Source: Orobanche coerulescens (Eukaryota > Streptophyta > Magnoliopsida > Lamiales > Orobanchaceae). Taken from it: 64,000 nt of DNA. Under the pieces are notes generated by a model. The model was not told the origin of the DNA. It was given only the letters and a program-made list of their open reading frames with translations, and did not search any database. Positions 31,032-44,269 of this stretch are shown here, piece by piece. The DNA lies in NCBI GenBank assembly GCA_033398695.1, contig CM065814.1:105712501-105776500 (forward strand), written 5' to 3'. The position numbers were made by a program, and so were the translations under genes. How positions within the stretch are numbered: position 1 is the stretch's first letter; each line of letters starts with the position of its first letter.

Positions 31032-33365
31032 TGTAACACCCCCAAGTTATTCAGGGTATATTACAGTGCCGTGAGCCCCGCCGTGGGACCCACAAGGCTA
31101 AACATACGCGGAACTATAAACTTGACCGAGAAGGTCTACATACAATGGAAAGAAAGACGATACAAATGGTCTTCAAAACCATAACCAATGAAACCATATA
31201 CATCACTGCACAAATCAATACCTCGGCAACACAGGCCGGAACATCAAGGAAACTGAAATACAATACTCGAGTATTTAACAATCCATTCCAGTACAACAAC
31301 ACTGAATGGAGGAATCCAAGAAAAATAATCGGAGACAAGACACAGTATCACACTTGCCCATCATCTTCATGCCGACCCGGTACCCGCCTGTCCGCTCTCC
31401 TGGAACCTGAAATACATGAAACGTATTTCCCCCATGAAGGGGTTAGCCGTCGAATAGCTAGTGCAAGTATATCAATATGAAACACAATACTCCTCGACAA
31501 TAAAGTAAATGTAACCGTCAATTCATCAATTCAAGACTAGTATTCCGGAATAACTAAAATCTCATAGTGTCACATCAAGACGTATGTGAATGCCGTAGAA
31601 ATGGTTCGTTCATGTCATACGCCGTTACATGTAGGAATGCCGTAGAAATGGTTCGTTCATTACATGCCAACAATACATATATGAATGCCGTAAAAATGGT
31701 TCGTTCATAATATGCCATCAATATATCTATGAATGCCGTCAAAACGGTTCGTTCATGATGTGCCATCAATATTTCTTACTTTCAAAGTCGAGAACGTACA
31801 ATCATAAATGTATACTTGCCTTGAATAGTCGACGACGCAACGAACGGAATGGAAAGTCACCGACGAATGCTAGGAACCATCGAAACCGAACCTAACGATT
31901 CGAAGAATACAATCACAACCGATTCTAAACGAATACGGAATTGGAATACACCCGGAAACCCGCCTACGATTCATGTATATTCGTATAAAAACGATAACGA
32001 GGGCGGACCACAACCAAACCCTCTCGATTCCGTAAAAATCACGAAATATACCATGAATCCATAGGGAAACTAAGAATACCAACAAGATTAATCATATTCA
32101 TCATGAATTACTCAGCAAAACCGAAAGAATCGGACAAAAACGCGAAAATCCCCAAATCTCCCCAAAAGTAGGGTTCTAGAGATCTAACCTTGATTCGCTG
32201 GATCGAAGGACATTATAGGATGATTGATCAGTGATATAAACTCAGAAACTTCATGGATTTGTTGTTTAACAACATGGCTTCATCTCCTCCAAAGATCTAG
32301 TCGCGGACCGGAGAGAAAGGAAATGAAAAATGAATGAAAAAGTGGCTGCTCTGTCATTTATATACTGGGCCGGAACTAGCGTGCGCTAGCCTTCCTGGAC
32401 TAGCGTGCGCTATCGGCGATGCTCGGTCCGAGACTCTCGGCCATGGCCCGCATGACCGGCACCACCGATTAGTGCCGACCATGACTCGTCGCGACTCCCG
32501 CTAGCGTGCGCTACGGCCGGAAGCCTGCGCGCGCTAGCCGACCTATCCAGTAGCCTCTGGACTAGCAAGCTCATCCCGGTAACGTACGCTAGTCGGCCGA
32601 CAGCGTGCGCTACCCCTGCCGGTCAGCGTGCGCAACGACCGGCAGTAGCGTGCGCTACCTGCCGATCCTACCCGAGTCCAAAACCTCAGAATCCCTCTGC
32701 CCAGGCCCGATAGCGTCTGGCTGGTGACTCGGCAGCGTGCACTACCTTTGCCGAGCTAGCGCGCAGCGTCCCGGCCGTGGCGTGCGCTATGCCGGTTCTG
32801 CCGTGCTGCTTTCGGTCGATGCCCGCCATCGTCGGCGAGAACCCGCAACCATCCTGGCGGTGCCCGACCACCAGGGCTCGACGACTCGATTTCCGAAAAC
32901 GTACGGAACGAACACGACGAAAAGTTCGCGGACGACATCAACGACTCGAAATGAAGACGTAATGCAATAATTAATCATACGCGACCAAGAAAAGGGTTGA
33001 GACAACGAATACAGATACGAATACCCATAATTTTGGGTAAATTACAAAATGGCCCAAAATGCCCGAAAATCACGATACGTGATCGAATAACCAAACCGAA
33101 GTTCACAACACTTCTAACAAAGTTAAACGGACTTACAGGAAACTCGAAACAGCAGTTTAGAACGAGATTCGCAAGAATCGAACTCAAGCGCGGAAAAGTC
33201 GCTGAAAAGCACGGAACTCAACATAACGACACCGAAACGAACTCGGATGTCAAAAAGTGTAGAATTAATCATTCTCATAGTGACGAAACGGTCCCAAGCG
33301 AGTTGTCAAAACGGACTTCCGCCAAAAATAGAAAGTTACCGGAAATCAAAATTACGGGTATTACA
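31032..33365 (-). repeat. LTR-B copy 1
   Basis: Plus strand TGTAACACCC to GGGTATTACA, 2334 bp, followed by the polypurine complement TTCTACCCTCC. It contains a four-copy tandem repeat (47-48-bp units with GAATGCCGT, copies starting 31588, 31635, 31683 and 31731), a TATA box (32356-32365, minus) and the palindrome array 32377-32790. It is near-identical to copies 2 and 3 outside the GC-rich array. Confidence 0.9.
32377..32790. repeat. TAGCGTGCGCTA array in LTR-B copy 1
   Basis: About ten exact or degenerate copies of TAGCGTGCGCTA with GC-rich spacers. The first copy is 11 bp from the TATA box ATTTATATAC. Copies at 39005-39424 and about 45613-46032 lie at the same place in LTR-B 2 and 3, where spacer sequence differs more than in the rest of the LTR. 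Confidence 0.88.
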
Positions 33366-35619
33366 TTCTACCCTCCTTAAAAGAAGTTTCGTCCCGAAAC
33401 TTAAAACAAGTAGGGAGAAGAAATATCCCGCTAGGAAAAACTCAACGAGATACACAAGAGCCGAAACTTACGCCCAAACGGCAAATCATTAATATAGAAC
33501 ACAACAATACATTACCCGAAGGTAAACTAAACCAATGCTGAAAGAGATGCGAATCACAATGCCTGAAGGCTCCAACAAAATACCAATACATCGCAATGGC
33601 CTGAAAACCCCTCAGCCGAAGCTGTGTATCATGATGGCCTGAAGCGAAAGCCCAAAGTCAGAATCATCACAATGTCTGATTCTCAAAGAAACAACCACGG
33701 TATCGGACATACACCTCGGCGTATGAACAGCCAGCCGCAAATCGTCGGACATATCCAATACGACATGGACTACGAACGACCAAACAATAAGGCTCAAGAG
33801 GGACATCACAGTACGCCCGATCCGGAAATGTGTCCGTGCACATGTCCACCCCGTATACGGAATCCAGAATATACGTGTGACAATGTACCTAATTAGCCTC
33901 AAGAACTACGTCTCGTGTGCACGGTCCAATGCGGAAACATCCACGCATGACCATCGAGTGCCTGGCTAAAAATCCTACACATAACCAATCGGCACGCAGA
34001 CATGATTCCAGATATGCCATGATACAACATGACAACGAAACTCAAAGGATAAAATACCCATTACGGGATTCACCAAGTGAACGATGACACACGAATAATG
34101 AAAGATCGACACGACCAACGATATTCAAAACAACCATCCCGGGATCAGAATTCCCTAAGGACCGATTAACACGCAATAACCACAACTCCACAATTCGGGA
34201 AATCCTCCACCCTCAACGATCACAAAATTATCGAGTTCACCAGAATAATAGTGTGCTGCCCTGAGTTGGCCAACACGACAATAATAACTCACAGATGGGC
34301 ACTATCCTCGGCGATCCCCATTCAATATCTCGATTGTCTTCGAACGACCAATCGATAACGACTCAACGGATGGGAACTATCTTCGACAGTCCCCATTCAA
34401 TACTTCGGTTACCTTAGAACGGCAACTCGATAACAACGGTACAACGGATGTCTCGGCACACTTAAATCAGTTACCGATAATGAAGATGAAATTCGAATAC
34501 ATCAGTGCCTTCAATCGGCCGTTTACGAACAACAATAACATTTGGCATGATTTGTCGACAGGTGTCGTATCAAACAATCCCGTGATATCAATACAATCAT
34601 AAGGAGGCCAAGTCTCAAAATGATACACACATTCGTATACCTACACGATAACATTAGTCTCATTGATTAGTACGAGTATAAAACTTGCCTCTATATCAAT
34701 ACAATGAACTGTTACCAATTCAGTTGATTTCGTCTTACGAATTCCTCAGTCTCGACCAAGTTAATCTACGAACCCTTCAACCTTAACCGCAACACAACAG
34801 TCATAATTCACGATCAAACATCATATCTTATTGTAAAACGAAGGATTAATAACCAACAGGTTCGATGACGACCAATATCAATACCACCAAACCACAAACT
34901 CAATAGTTTCACCATATCTCGACTAATCACAGCCTAAACAATCCAACTCAGACACTTACACATCCTGTCCACAATACGAGTCGAAATATGATGATCATAT
35001 CAGCAACAAATGAGGACCAATAATAAGGGTCTAAATGTTCCAAACTCAATTCTTAAATACGAATTGATAAGGTTCCCTTCTCGTAAATCCATCGTTAAAA
35101 TTTACTTATGACCGTCATCAATTCGAATCATCCGACTGGTTCAAAACAATAGATAATCCTACTAAAAAGGTTATCAAATAGTCCAATCATTCGACTTGAA
35201 CATTTGCTCCATACGTATGGGCTTCCAAATTCGGAGATGAATAATAGTCTCATCAAACTCATAATCACATTCGTATTCCTATACGAATATTATTTCAAAC
35301 ACATAGTTTAGCTCTAGATATGAATATTCCATATTCATTTTCAAAACATCAACACTTCTTAAAAAAAAATTTCATCACCTCGTATAATTCAAGAGTTCTT
35401 CAAGAACACGAAATATCCGAAATCCCGTTCAGAACAACATATCCGAGGTATATATCTCCATGTTACCATTTTCTTCGTCATGCCATTCATACAACCTTAA
35501 GAGTCGCAACAATACTGTTATCATCATATGAAGAAGATCTCAATAATCATATCAACATCCGAAATCTCTTATTACAATTCCAATAAATCTCGTATAACAT
35601 TATCACATGATACCATAAT
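33366..35619 (-). other. Internal segment int1, copy 1 (no coding capacity)
   Basis: Begins with a polypurine tract complement (TTCTACCCTCCTT) and ends with a partial primer site (TGGTATCA, minus, 35608-35615) next to LTR-C. A two-copy repeat of about 100 bp (GATGGGAACTATCTTCGACAG) lies near 34280-34480. Open frames are short and have no family motif. The left third resembles inverted LTR-F sequence (30500-30700). Confidence 0.7.
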
Positions 35620-37124
35620 TGTAACACCCCAGATCCTCCTGGGAATATTACACGCCGTAAACCCTTCTCACAAGGATTTACCAGGCTAAGCACAATTTTC
35701 CACGTCATTTCAAAAATGCTAAAAAGACCGATGACGGTAATATTTTTCAAATATTAAGAAAAAATCATTTTCCAAATACCGTCAAAACGATCAAGGCCAA
35801 AATGCCAAAAACTCAGTTTAGGGAATCGGTTTTACAAAATAAAATTCAGTTGGCAAAATACCAAAAGCCCTTTCAAAATACTAACGCAGCGGATAAAAGT
35901 ACAGTCCAATTTATGCATTTTCATTGAAATAAGACGAACATCAAAATATACGATTCCCAACATACTCCCTCCCAAGTAGTAATCCTTAAAAAAAATGAAC
36001 CACTATCAAAGGGATACGAGGACTACCATGTATGGACGAACCACGAAGAAGAATAACTTGAACTCCATTCCAAGAATCATCAAAAACTTCAAGAACAATA
36101 CTTAAATCCGAGCTCTCCATCTTAATCTTGTTTGAGAGAATCATCTCTCAATGTTTAGGAACTTCAAGTACTTCCCAAGGTTCTCTCTATTGAATGAAGG
36201 AAGGAGAATGGACAAAATGCCTCTCAGCACTCGTCTATCCTCTCTATAAAACACATCACTAGCGCGCGCTAGACTTTATATTTAGCGTGCGCTACATGAC
36301 TAGCGTGCGCTATCCTTCCTTGATAGCGTGCGCTATCGGGCAGTCCAGAAGCTACTACATTGCTTCGAAATTCATCTAACGTACGTAATGCCCATGCATT
36401 AGCGTACGCTAACAGGCGTTGACTTGATACAGTGAAATGCTCCGTAGCGTGCGCTATTCTTCGACCTTAACGCGCGCTAATCGTCGTTGACTTGCTACAG
36501 TATCGTGCCCCCACATGCCGAAAGCATCCGCGATTATCGGGATTCCTTTGACCGATATGGAATTAGCGTGCGCTAATCATACTGTTTTAGCGTGCGCTAG
36601 CTCTACACGACAAGCACTCGTTGACCTTATCTGGACACGCGTCGAACATGGCCGGGTCCACCCGCCGAAAGCTAAGATTCCATTATTGGCGATCTGGTGT
36701 TAGCGTGCGCTAACCAACATGCGTTAGCGTGCGCTAACTGAATATAAAAATCAACCTGGGCCTACCTGTCGGCCACCTTCCGAAACTACCCCAGCAAGTC
36801 GTTACGTACGTTAGGGGTCCTCCTTAGCGTACGTAACCGAATCTCTTAGCGTGCGCTAAGTATGCACCGTAGCGTACGCTAAGTATATATCTTAGCGCGC
36901 GCTAGGCATACCTTATAGCGTGAGCTAACGTAGCTGTACTTAGCCATTTTCCGCTATTCTCTACCAACATCTCGACATACCAAACGATCATACGGCACAA
37001 TGAATACATATACGCATTCAGCAACATTGTCATACGTTCACATCATCCTCAAGCACAATTATCCATCAACGACATCCAACAAATAAACGAAAAAAAATAT
37101 ATCCGGAAAAATCAGGGTATTACA
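35620..37124 (-). repeat. LTR-C copy 1
   Basis: Plus strand TGTAACACCCCAGATCC to CAGGGTATTACA, 1505 bp, followed by a polypurine complement CTCTACCCCCCC. TATA box CTCTATAAAA at 36242-36251 (minus). The mixed palindrome array runs 36260-36928. No target duplication flanks it, and both borders are authentic LTR/internal junctions, so it is not a simple nested solo LTR. Confidence 0.88.
36260..36928. repeat. Mixed palindrome array in LTR-C copy 1
   Basis: About twenty words: TTAGCGTGCGCTAA, TAGCGCGCGCTA, TTAGCGTACGCTAA, TTACGTACGTTA and degenerate forms. The first copy starts 8 bp from the TATA box. It mixes the word of LTR-A/B with the word of LTR-G. Confidence 0.9.
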
Positions 37125-37659
37125 CTCTACCCCCCCTTAAAAATAAGTTTCGTCCTCGAAACTTGCAATCACTCGCATAAACAACATTTCAACGGAAATT
37201 CAAATTCACCAAGAATTATCGAATAATCCGAACAACATACTTACAAGTCTGTGAATTCGAAGATCTCACGTGATACTAGCATGCGACTTCTAAACAAAGT
37301 CTCGACCTAAAACCGATACATACCAATATCGCAATTAGTAACTTAACAAAATCTCAAGGAAGAGTTCACGTCCGTGACCACGACCACGATTCTTCCTACT
37401 TTCAGCCAACATTCTGAAGGGCACACACGTGCGCAAGTATAATCCAAATCGCACAATCTCGAAGTGACCAATTCCCAAGAATACCAAGCTATAAACGAAA
37501 CGATTAAGAAAAAAAATACGAGGAGAGTGAGAGGACTTACAGGTACCAGTCGCACTGTGATGATAGCAGAGTAGTGATACTGTGGGCAAATGACGACTCA
37601 ATCGACCCAAAAGACCGACAGCCTAGGTATCCATAAACCTAAGCTCCGATACCATATTC
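37125..37659 (-). other. Internal segment int2, copy 1
   Basis: A 535-bp segment from the LTR-C polypurine tract to the primer site TGGTATCGGAGC (minus, 37643-37654), one mismatch from the iMet site of element A. The leader AGCCTAGGTATCCATAAACC near the primer site is shared with elements A and D. The open frame 37335-37610 has no recognisable domain. The central coding region of a normal element is absent. Confidence 0.75.
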
Positions 37660-40001
37660 TGTAACACCCCCAAGTTATTCAGGGTATATTACAGCGCCGT
37701 GAGCCCCGCCGTGGGACCCACAAGGCTAAACATACGCGGAACTATAAACTTGACCGAGAAGGTCTACATACAATGGAAAGAAAGACGATACAAATGGTCT
37801 TCAAAACCATAACCAATGAAACCATATACATCACTGCACAAATCAATACCTCAGCAACACAGGCCGGAACATCAAGGAAACTGAAATACAATACTCGAGT
37901 ATTTAACAATCCATTCCAGTACAACAACACTGAATGGAGGAATCCAAGAAAAATAATCGGAGACAAGACACAGTATCACACTTGCCCATCATCTTCATGC
38001 CGACCCGGTACCCGCCTATCCGCTCTCCTGGAACCTGAAATACATGAAACGTATTTCCCCCATGAAGGGGTTAGCCGTCGAATAGCTAGTGCAAGTATAT
38101 CAATATGAAACATAATACTCCTCGACAATAAAGTAAATGTAACCGTCAATTCATCAATTCAAGACTAGTATTCCGGAATAACTAAAATCTCATAGTGTCA
38201 CATCAAGACGTATGTGAATGCCGTAGAAACGGTTCGTTCATATCATACGCCATTACATGTAGGAATGCCGTAGAAACGGTTCGTTCATTACATGCCAACA
38301 ATACATATATGAATGCCGTCAAAACGGTTTGTTCATAATATGCCATCAATATATCTATGAATGCCGTCAAAATAGTTCGTTCATGATATGCCATCAATAT
38401 TTCTTACTTTCAAAGTCGAGAACGTACAATCATAAATGTATACTTGCCTTGAATAGTCGACGACGCAACGAACGGAATGGAAAGTCACCGACGAATGCTA
38501 GGAACCATCGAAAACGAACCTAACGATTCGAAGAATACAATCACAACCAATTCTAAACGAATACGGAATTGGAATACACCCGGAAACCCGCCTACGATTC
38601 ATGTATATTCGTATAAAAATGACAACGAGGGCGGACCACAACCAAACCCTCTCGATTCCGTAAAAATCACGAAATATACCATGAATCCATAGGGAAACTA
38701 AGAATACCAACAAGATTAATCATATTCATCATGAATTACTCAGCAAAACCGAAAGAATCGGACAAAAACGCGAAAATCCCCAAATCTCCCCAAAAGTAGG
38801 GTTCTAGAGATCTAACCTTGATTCGCTAGATCGAAGGACGTTATAGGATGATTGATCAGTGATATAAACTCAGAAACTTCATGGATTTGTTGTTTAACAA
38901 CATGGCTTCATCTCCTCCAAAGATCTAGTCGCGGACCGGAGAGAAAGGAAATGAAAAATGAATGAAAAAGTGGCTGCTCTGTCATTTATATACTGGGCCG
39001 GAACTAGCGTGCGCTAGCCTTCCTGGACTAGCGTGCGCTATCGGCCAGTATCGGTCCAGCACTCTCGGCCATGGCCCGCATGACCCGGCACCACCGATTA
39101 ATTCTGCCGACCATGACTCGTCCGCCCGACTCCCGCTAGCGTGCGCTACGGCCGGAAGCCTGCGCGCGCTAGCCGACCTATCCAGTAGCCTCTGGACTAG
39201 CAAGCTCATCCCGGTAACGTACGCTAGTCGGCCGACAGCGTGCGCTACCCTCGCCGGGTCGGCGCAACGACCGGCAGAGAGCGTGCGCCACTCCGCCGAT
39301 CCTACCCGAGTCCAAAACCTCGTAATCCTCCGCCTGTGCCCGATAGCGTGCAGATGGCTGACTCGACAGCGTGCACTACACTGCCGAGCTAGCGCGCGCA
39401 GCGTCCCGGCCGTAGCGTGCGCTATGCCGGTTCCTGCCGTGCCTGCTCGGTCAGTGCCCGCCATCGTCCGGCCAGAACCCGCAACCATCCGGCCAGTGCC
39501 CGACCACCAGGGCTCGACGACTCGATTTCCGAAAACGTACGGAACGAACACGACGAAAAGTTCGCGGACGACATCAACGACTCGAAATGAAGACGTAATG
39601 CAATAATTAATCATACGCGACCAAGAAAAGGGTTGAGACAACGAATACAGATACGAATACCCATAATTTTGGGTAAATTACAAAATGGCCCAAAATGCCC
39701 GAAAATCACGATACGTGATCGAATAACCAAACCGAAGTTCACAACACTTCTAACAAAGTTAAACGGACTTACAGGAAACTCGAAACAGCAGTTTAGAACG
39801 AGATTCGCAAGAATCGAACTCAAGCGCGGAAAAGTCGCTGAAAAGCACGGAACTCAACATAACGACACCGAAACGAACTCGGATGTCAAAAAGTGTAGAA
39901 TTAATCATTCTCATAGTGACGAAACGGTCCCAAGCGAGTTGTCAAAACGGACTTCCGCCAAAAATAGAAAGTTACCGGAAATCAAAATTACGGGTATTAC
40001 A
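37660..40001 (-). repeat. LTR-B copy 2
   Basis: 2342 bp, the middle LTR of the array. It has the same ends, minisatellite (from 38216), TATA box (38984-38993) and palindrome array (39005-39424) as copy 1. The long open frames over 38962-39641 run through the GC-rich array on both strands and have no protein similarity. Confidence 0.9.
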
Positions 40002-42249
40002 TTCTACCCTCCTTAAAAGAAGTTTCGTCCCGAAACTTAAAACAAGTAGGGAGAAGAAATATCCCGCTAGGAAAAACTCAACGAGATACACAAGAGCCGA
40101 AACTTACGCCCAAACGGCAAATCATTAATATAGAACACAACAATACATTACCCGAAGGTAAACTAAACCAATGCTGAAAGAGATGCGAATCACAATGCCT
40201 GAAGGCTCCAACAAAATACCAATACATCGCAATGGCCTGAAAACCCTCACCAAGCCGTATCATGATGGCTCAAAGCCGAATGCCCAAAGTCAGAATCATC
40301 ACAATACAGATTCTCAAAGAAACAACCCTGACTGTCGGACATACACCTCGGCGTATGAACAGCCAGCCGCAAATCGTCGGACATATCCAATACGACATGG
40401 ACTACGAACGACCAAACAATAAGGCTCAAGAGGGACATCACAGTACGCCCGATCCGGAAATGTGTCCGTGCACATGTCCACCCCGTATACGGAATCCAGA
40501 ATATACGTGTGACAATGTACCTAATTAGCCTCAAGAACTACGTCTCGTGTGCACGGTCCAATGCGGAAACATCCACGCATGACCATCGAGTGCCTGGCTA
40601 AAAATCCTACACATAACCAATCGGCACGCAGACATGATTCCAGATATGCCATGATACAACATGACAACGAAACTCAAAGGATAAAATACCCATTACGGGA
40701 TTCACCAAGTGAACGATGACACACGAATAATGAAAGATCGACACGACCAACGATATTCAAAACAACCATCCCGGGATCAGAATTCCCTAAGGACCGATTA
40801 ACACGCAATAACCACAACTCCACAATTCGGGAAATCCTCCACCCTCAACGATCACAAAATTATCGAGTTCACCAGAATAATAGTGTGCTGCCCTGAGTTG
40901 GCCAACACGACAATAATAACTCACAGATGGGCACTATCCTCGGCGATCCCCATTCAATATCTCGATTGTCTTCGAACGACCAATCGATAACGACTCAACG
41001 GATGGGAACTATCTTCGACAGTCCCCATTCAATACTTCGGTTACCTTAGAACGGCAACTCGATAACAACGGTACAACGGATGTCTCGGCACACTTAAATC
41101 AGTTACCGATAATGAAGATGAAATTCGAATACATCAGTGCCTTCAATCGGCCGTTTACGAACAACAATAACATTTGGCATGATTTTTCGACAGGTGTCGT
41201 ATCAAACAATCCCGTGATATCAATACAATCATAAGGAGGCCAAGTCTCAAAATGATACACACATTCGTATACCTACACGATAACATTAGTCTCATTGATT
41301 AGTACGAGTATAAAACTTGCCTCTATATCAATACAATGAACTGTTACCAATTCAGTTGATTTCGTCTTACGAATTCCTCAGTCTCGACCAAGTTAATCTA
41401 CGAACCCTTCAACCTTAACCGCAACACAACAGTCATAATTCACGATCAAACATCATATCTTATTGTAAAACGAAGGATTAATAACCAACAGGTTCGATGA
41501 CGACCAATATCAATACCACCAAACCACAAACTCAATAGTTTCACCATATCTCGACTAATCACAGCCTAAACAATCCAACTCAGACACTTACACATCCTGT
41601 CCACAATACGAGTCGAAATATGATGATCATATCAGCAACAAATGAGGACCAATAATAAGGGTCTAAATGTTCCAAACTCAATTCTTAAATACGAATTGAT
41701 AAGGTTCCCTTCTCGTAAATCCATCGTTAAAATTTACTTATGACCGTCATCAATTCGAATCATCCGACTGGTTCAAAACAATAGATAATCCTACTAAAAA
41801 GGTTATCAAATAGTCCAATCATTCGACTTGAACATTTGCTCCATACGTATGGGCTTCCAAATTCGGAGATGAATAATAGTCTCATCAAACTCATAATCAC
41901 ATTCGTATTCCTATACGAATATTATTTCAAACACATAGTTTAGCTCTAGATATGAATATTCCATATTCATTTTCAAAACATCAACACTTCTTAAAAAAAT
42001 TTCATCACCTCGTATAATTCAAGAGTTCTTCAAGAACACGAAATATCCGAAATCCCGTTCAGAACAACATATCCGAGGTATATATCTCCATGTTACCATT
42101 TTCTTCGTCATGCCATTCATACAACCTTAAGAGTCGCAACAATACTGTTATCATCATATGAAGAAGATCTCAATAATCATATCAACATCCGAAATCTCTT
42201 ATTACAATTCCAATAAATCTCGTATAACATTATCACATGATACCATAAT
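40002..42249 (-). other. Internal segment int1, copy 2
   Basis: Near-identical to 33366-35619. Most differences are clustered at 40240-40340, where several CAG/CTG-containing strings differ from copy 1. From about 40340 to the end the two copies appear almost unchanged by eye. Confidence 0.8.
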
Positions 42250-43738
42250 TGTAACACCCCAGATCCTCCTGGGAATATTACACGCCGTAAACCCTTCTCA
42301 CAAGGATTTACCAGGCTAAGCACAATTTTCCACGTCATTTCAAAAATGCTAAAAAGACCGATGACGGTAATATTTTTCAAATATTAAGAAAAAATCATTT
42401 TCCAAATACCGTCAAAACGATCAAGGCCAAAATGCCAAAAACTCAGTTTAGGGAATCGGTTTTACAAAATAAAATTCAGTTGGCAAAATACCAAAAGCCC
42501 TTTCAAAATACTAACGCAGCGGATAAAAGTACAGTCCAATTTATGCATTTTCATTGAAATAAGACGAACATCAAAATATACGATTCCCAACATACTCCCT
42601 CCCAAGTAGTAATCCTTAAAAAAAATGAACCACTATCAAAGGGATACGAGGACTACCATGTATGGACGAACCACGAAGAAGAATAACTTGAACTCCATTC
42701 CAAGAATCATCAAAAACTTCAAGAACAATACTTAAATCCGAGCTCTCCATCTTAATCTTGTTTGAGAGAATCATCTCTCAATGTTTAGGAACTTCAAGTA
42801 CTTCCCAAGGTTCTCTCTATTGACTGAAGGAAGGAGAATGGACAAAATGCCTCTCAGTACTCGTCTATCCTCTCTATAAAACACATCACTAGCGCGCTAG
42901 ACTTTATATTTAGCGTGCGCTACATGACTAGCGTGCGCTATCCTTCCTTGATAGCGTGCGCTATCGCGATCGAAGCTACTACATTGCTTCGAAATTCATC
43001 TAACGTACGTAATGCCCATGCATTAGCGTACGCTAACAGGCGTTGACTTGATACAGTGAAATGCTCAGTAGCGTGCGCTATTCTTCGACCTTAACGCGCG
43101 CTAATCGTCGTTGACTTGCTACAGTATCGTGCCCCCACATGCCGAAAGCATCCGCGATTATCGGGATTCCTTTGACCGATATGGAATTAGCGTGCGCTAA
43201 TCATATCGTTTTAGCGTGCGCTAGCTCTACACGACAAGCACTCGTTGACCTTATCTCGACACGCGTCGAACATGGCGGGTCCACCCGCCAAAGCTAAGAT
43301 TCCATTATTGGCGATCTGGTGTTAGCGTGCGCTAACCAACATGCGTTAGCGTGCGCTAATCAATATAAAATCAACTCAGGCCTACCTGCCGCCACCTTCC
43401 GAAACTACCCCAAGTCGCTACGTCGTTAGGGTCCTCCTTAGCGTACGTAACCGAATCTCTTAGCGTGCGCTAAGTATGCACCGTAGCGTACGCTAAGTAT
43501 ATATCTTAGCGCGCGCTAGGCATACCTTATAGCGTGAGCTAACGTAGCTGTACTTAGCCATTTTCCGCTATTCTCTACCAACATCTCGACATACCAAACG
43601 ATCATACGGCACAATGAATACATATACGCATTCAGCAACATTGTCATACGTTCACATCATCCTCAAGCACAATTATCCATCAACGACATCCAACAAATAA
43701 ACGAAAAAAAATATATCCGGAAAAATCAGGGTATTACA
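42250..43738 (-). repeat. LTR-C copy 2
   Basis: 1489 bp, same ends and layout as copy 1. TATA box at 42872-42881 and array 42890-43542. The array region differs from copy 1 at several CAG/CTG-containing positions and has short deletions; the flanks are nearly unchanged. Confidence 0.88.
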
Positions 43739-44269
43739 CTCTACCCCCCCTTAAAAATAAGTTTCGTCCTCGAAACTTGCAATCACTCGCATAAACAACA
43801 TTTCAACGGAAATTCAAATTCACCAAGAATTATCGAATAATCCGAACAACATACTTACAAGTCTGTGAATTCGAAGATCTCACGTGATACTAGCATGCGA
43901 CTTCTAAACAAAGTCTCGACCTAAAACCGATACATACCAATATCGCAATTAGTAACTTAACAAAATCTCAAGGAAGAGTTCACGTCCGTGACCACGACCA
44001 CGATTCTTCCTACTTTCAGCCAACATTCTGAAGGGCACACACGTGCGCAAGTATAATCCAAATCGCACAATCTCGAAGTGACCAATTCCCAAGAATACCA
44101 AGCTATAAACGAAACGATTAAGAAAAAAAATACGAGGAGAGTGAGAGGACTTACAGTACCGTGACCGTGATGATAGCAGAGTAGTGATACTGTGGGCAAA
44201 TGACGACTCAATCGACCCAAAAGACCGACAGCCTAGGTATCCATAAACCTAAGCTCCGATACCATATTC
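43739..44269 (-). other. Internal segment int2, copy 2
   Basis: Same as 37125-37659, with a polypurine tract at the left and a TGGTATCGGAGC primer site at the right. The main difference is near 44152-44170, where a CAG/CTG-rich string of copy 1 is shortened. Confidence 0.78.

Noticed and set aside
33612..33902. Minus-strand open frame repeated at 40247-40534
   Set aside because: The two copies differ by frame-changing edits, have no retroelement motif and sit in non-coding int1.
35620..37124. LTR-C as a simple solo-LTR insertion within element B
   Set aside because: No 5-bp duplication flanks it (ATAAT versus CTCTA), and it is bordered by a primer-site-like sequence on one side and its own polypurine tract on the other.
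38962..39641. Long open frames of over 210 codons on both strands
   Set aside because: They run through the GC-rich palindrome array of LTR-B, on both strands at once, are disrupted in the sister copies at 32400 and 45600, and have no domain.
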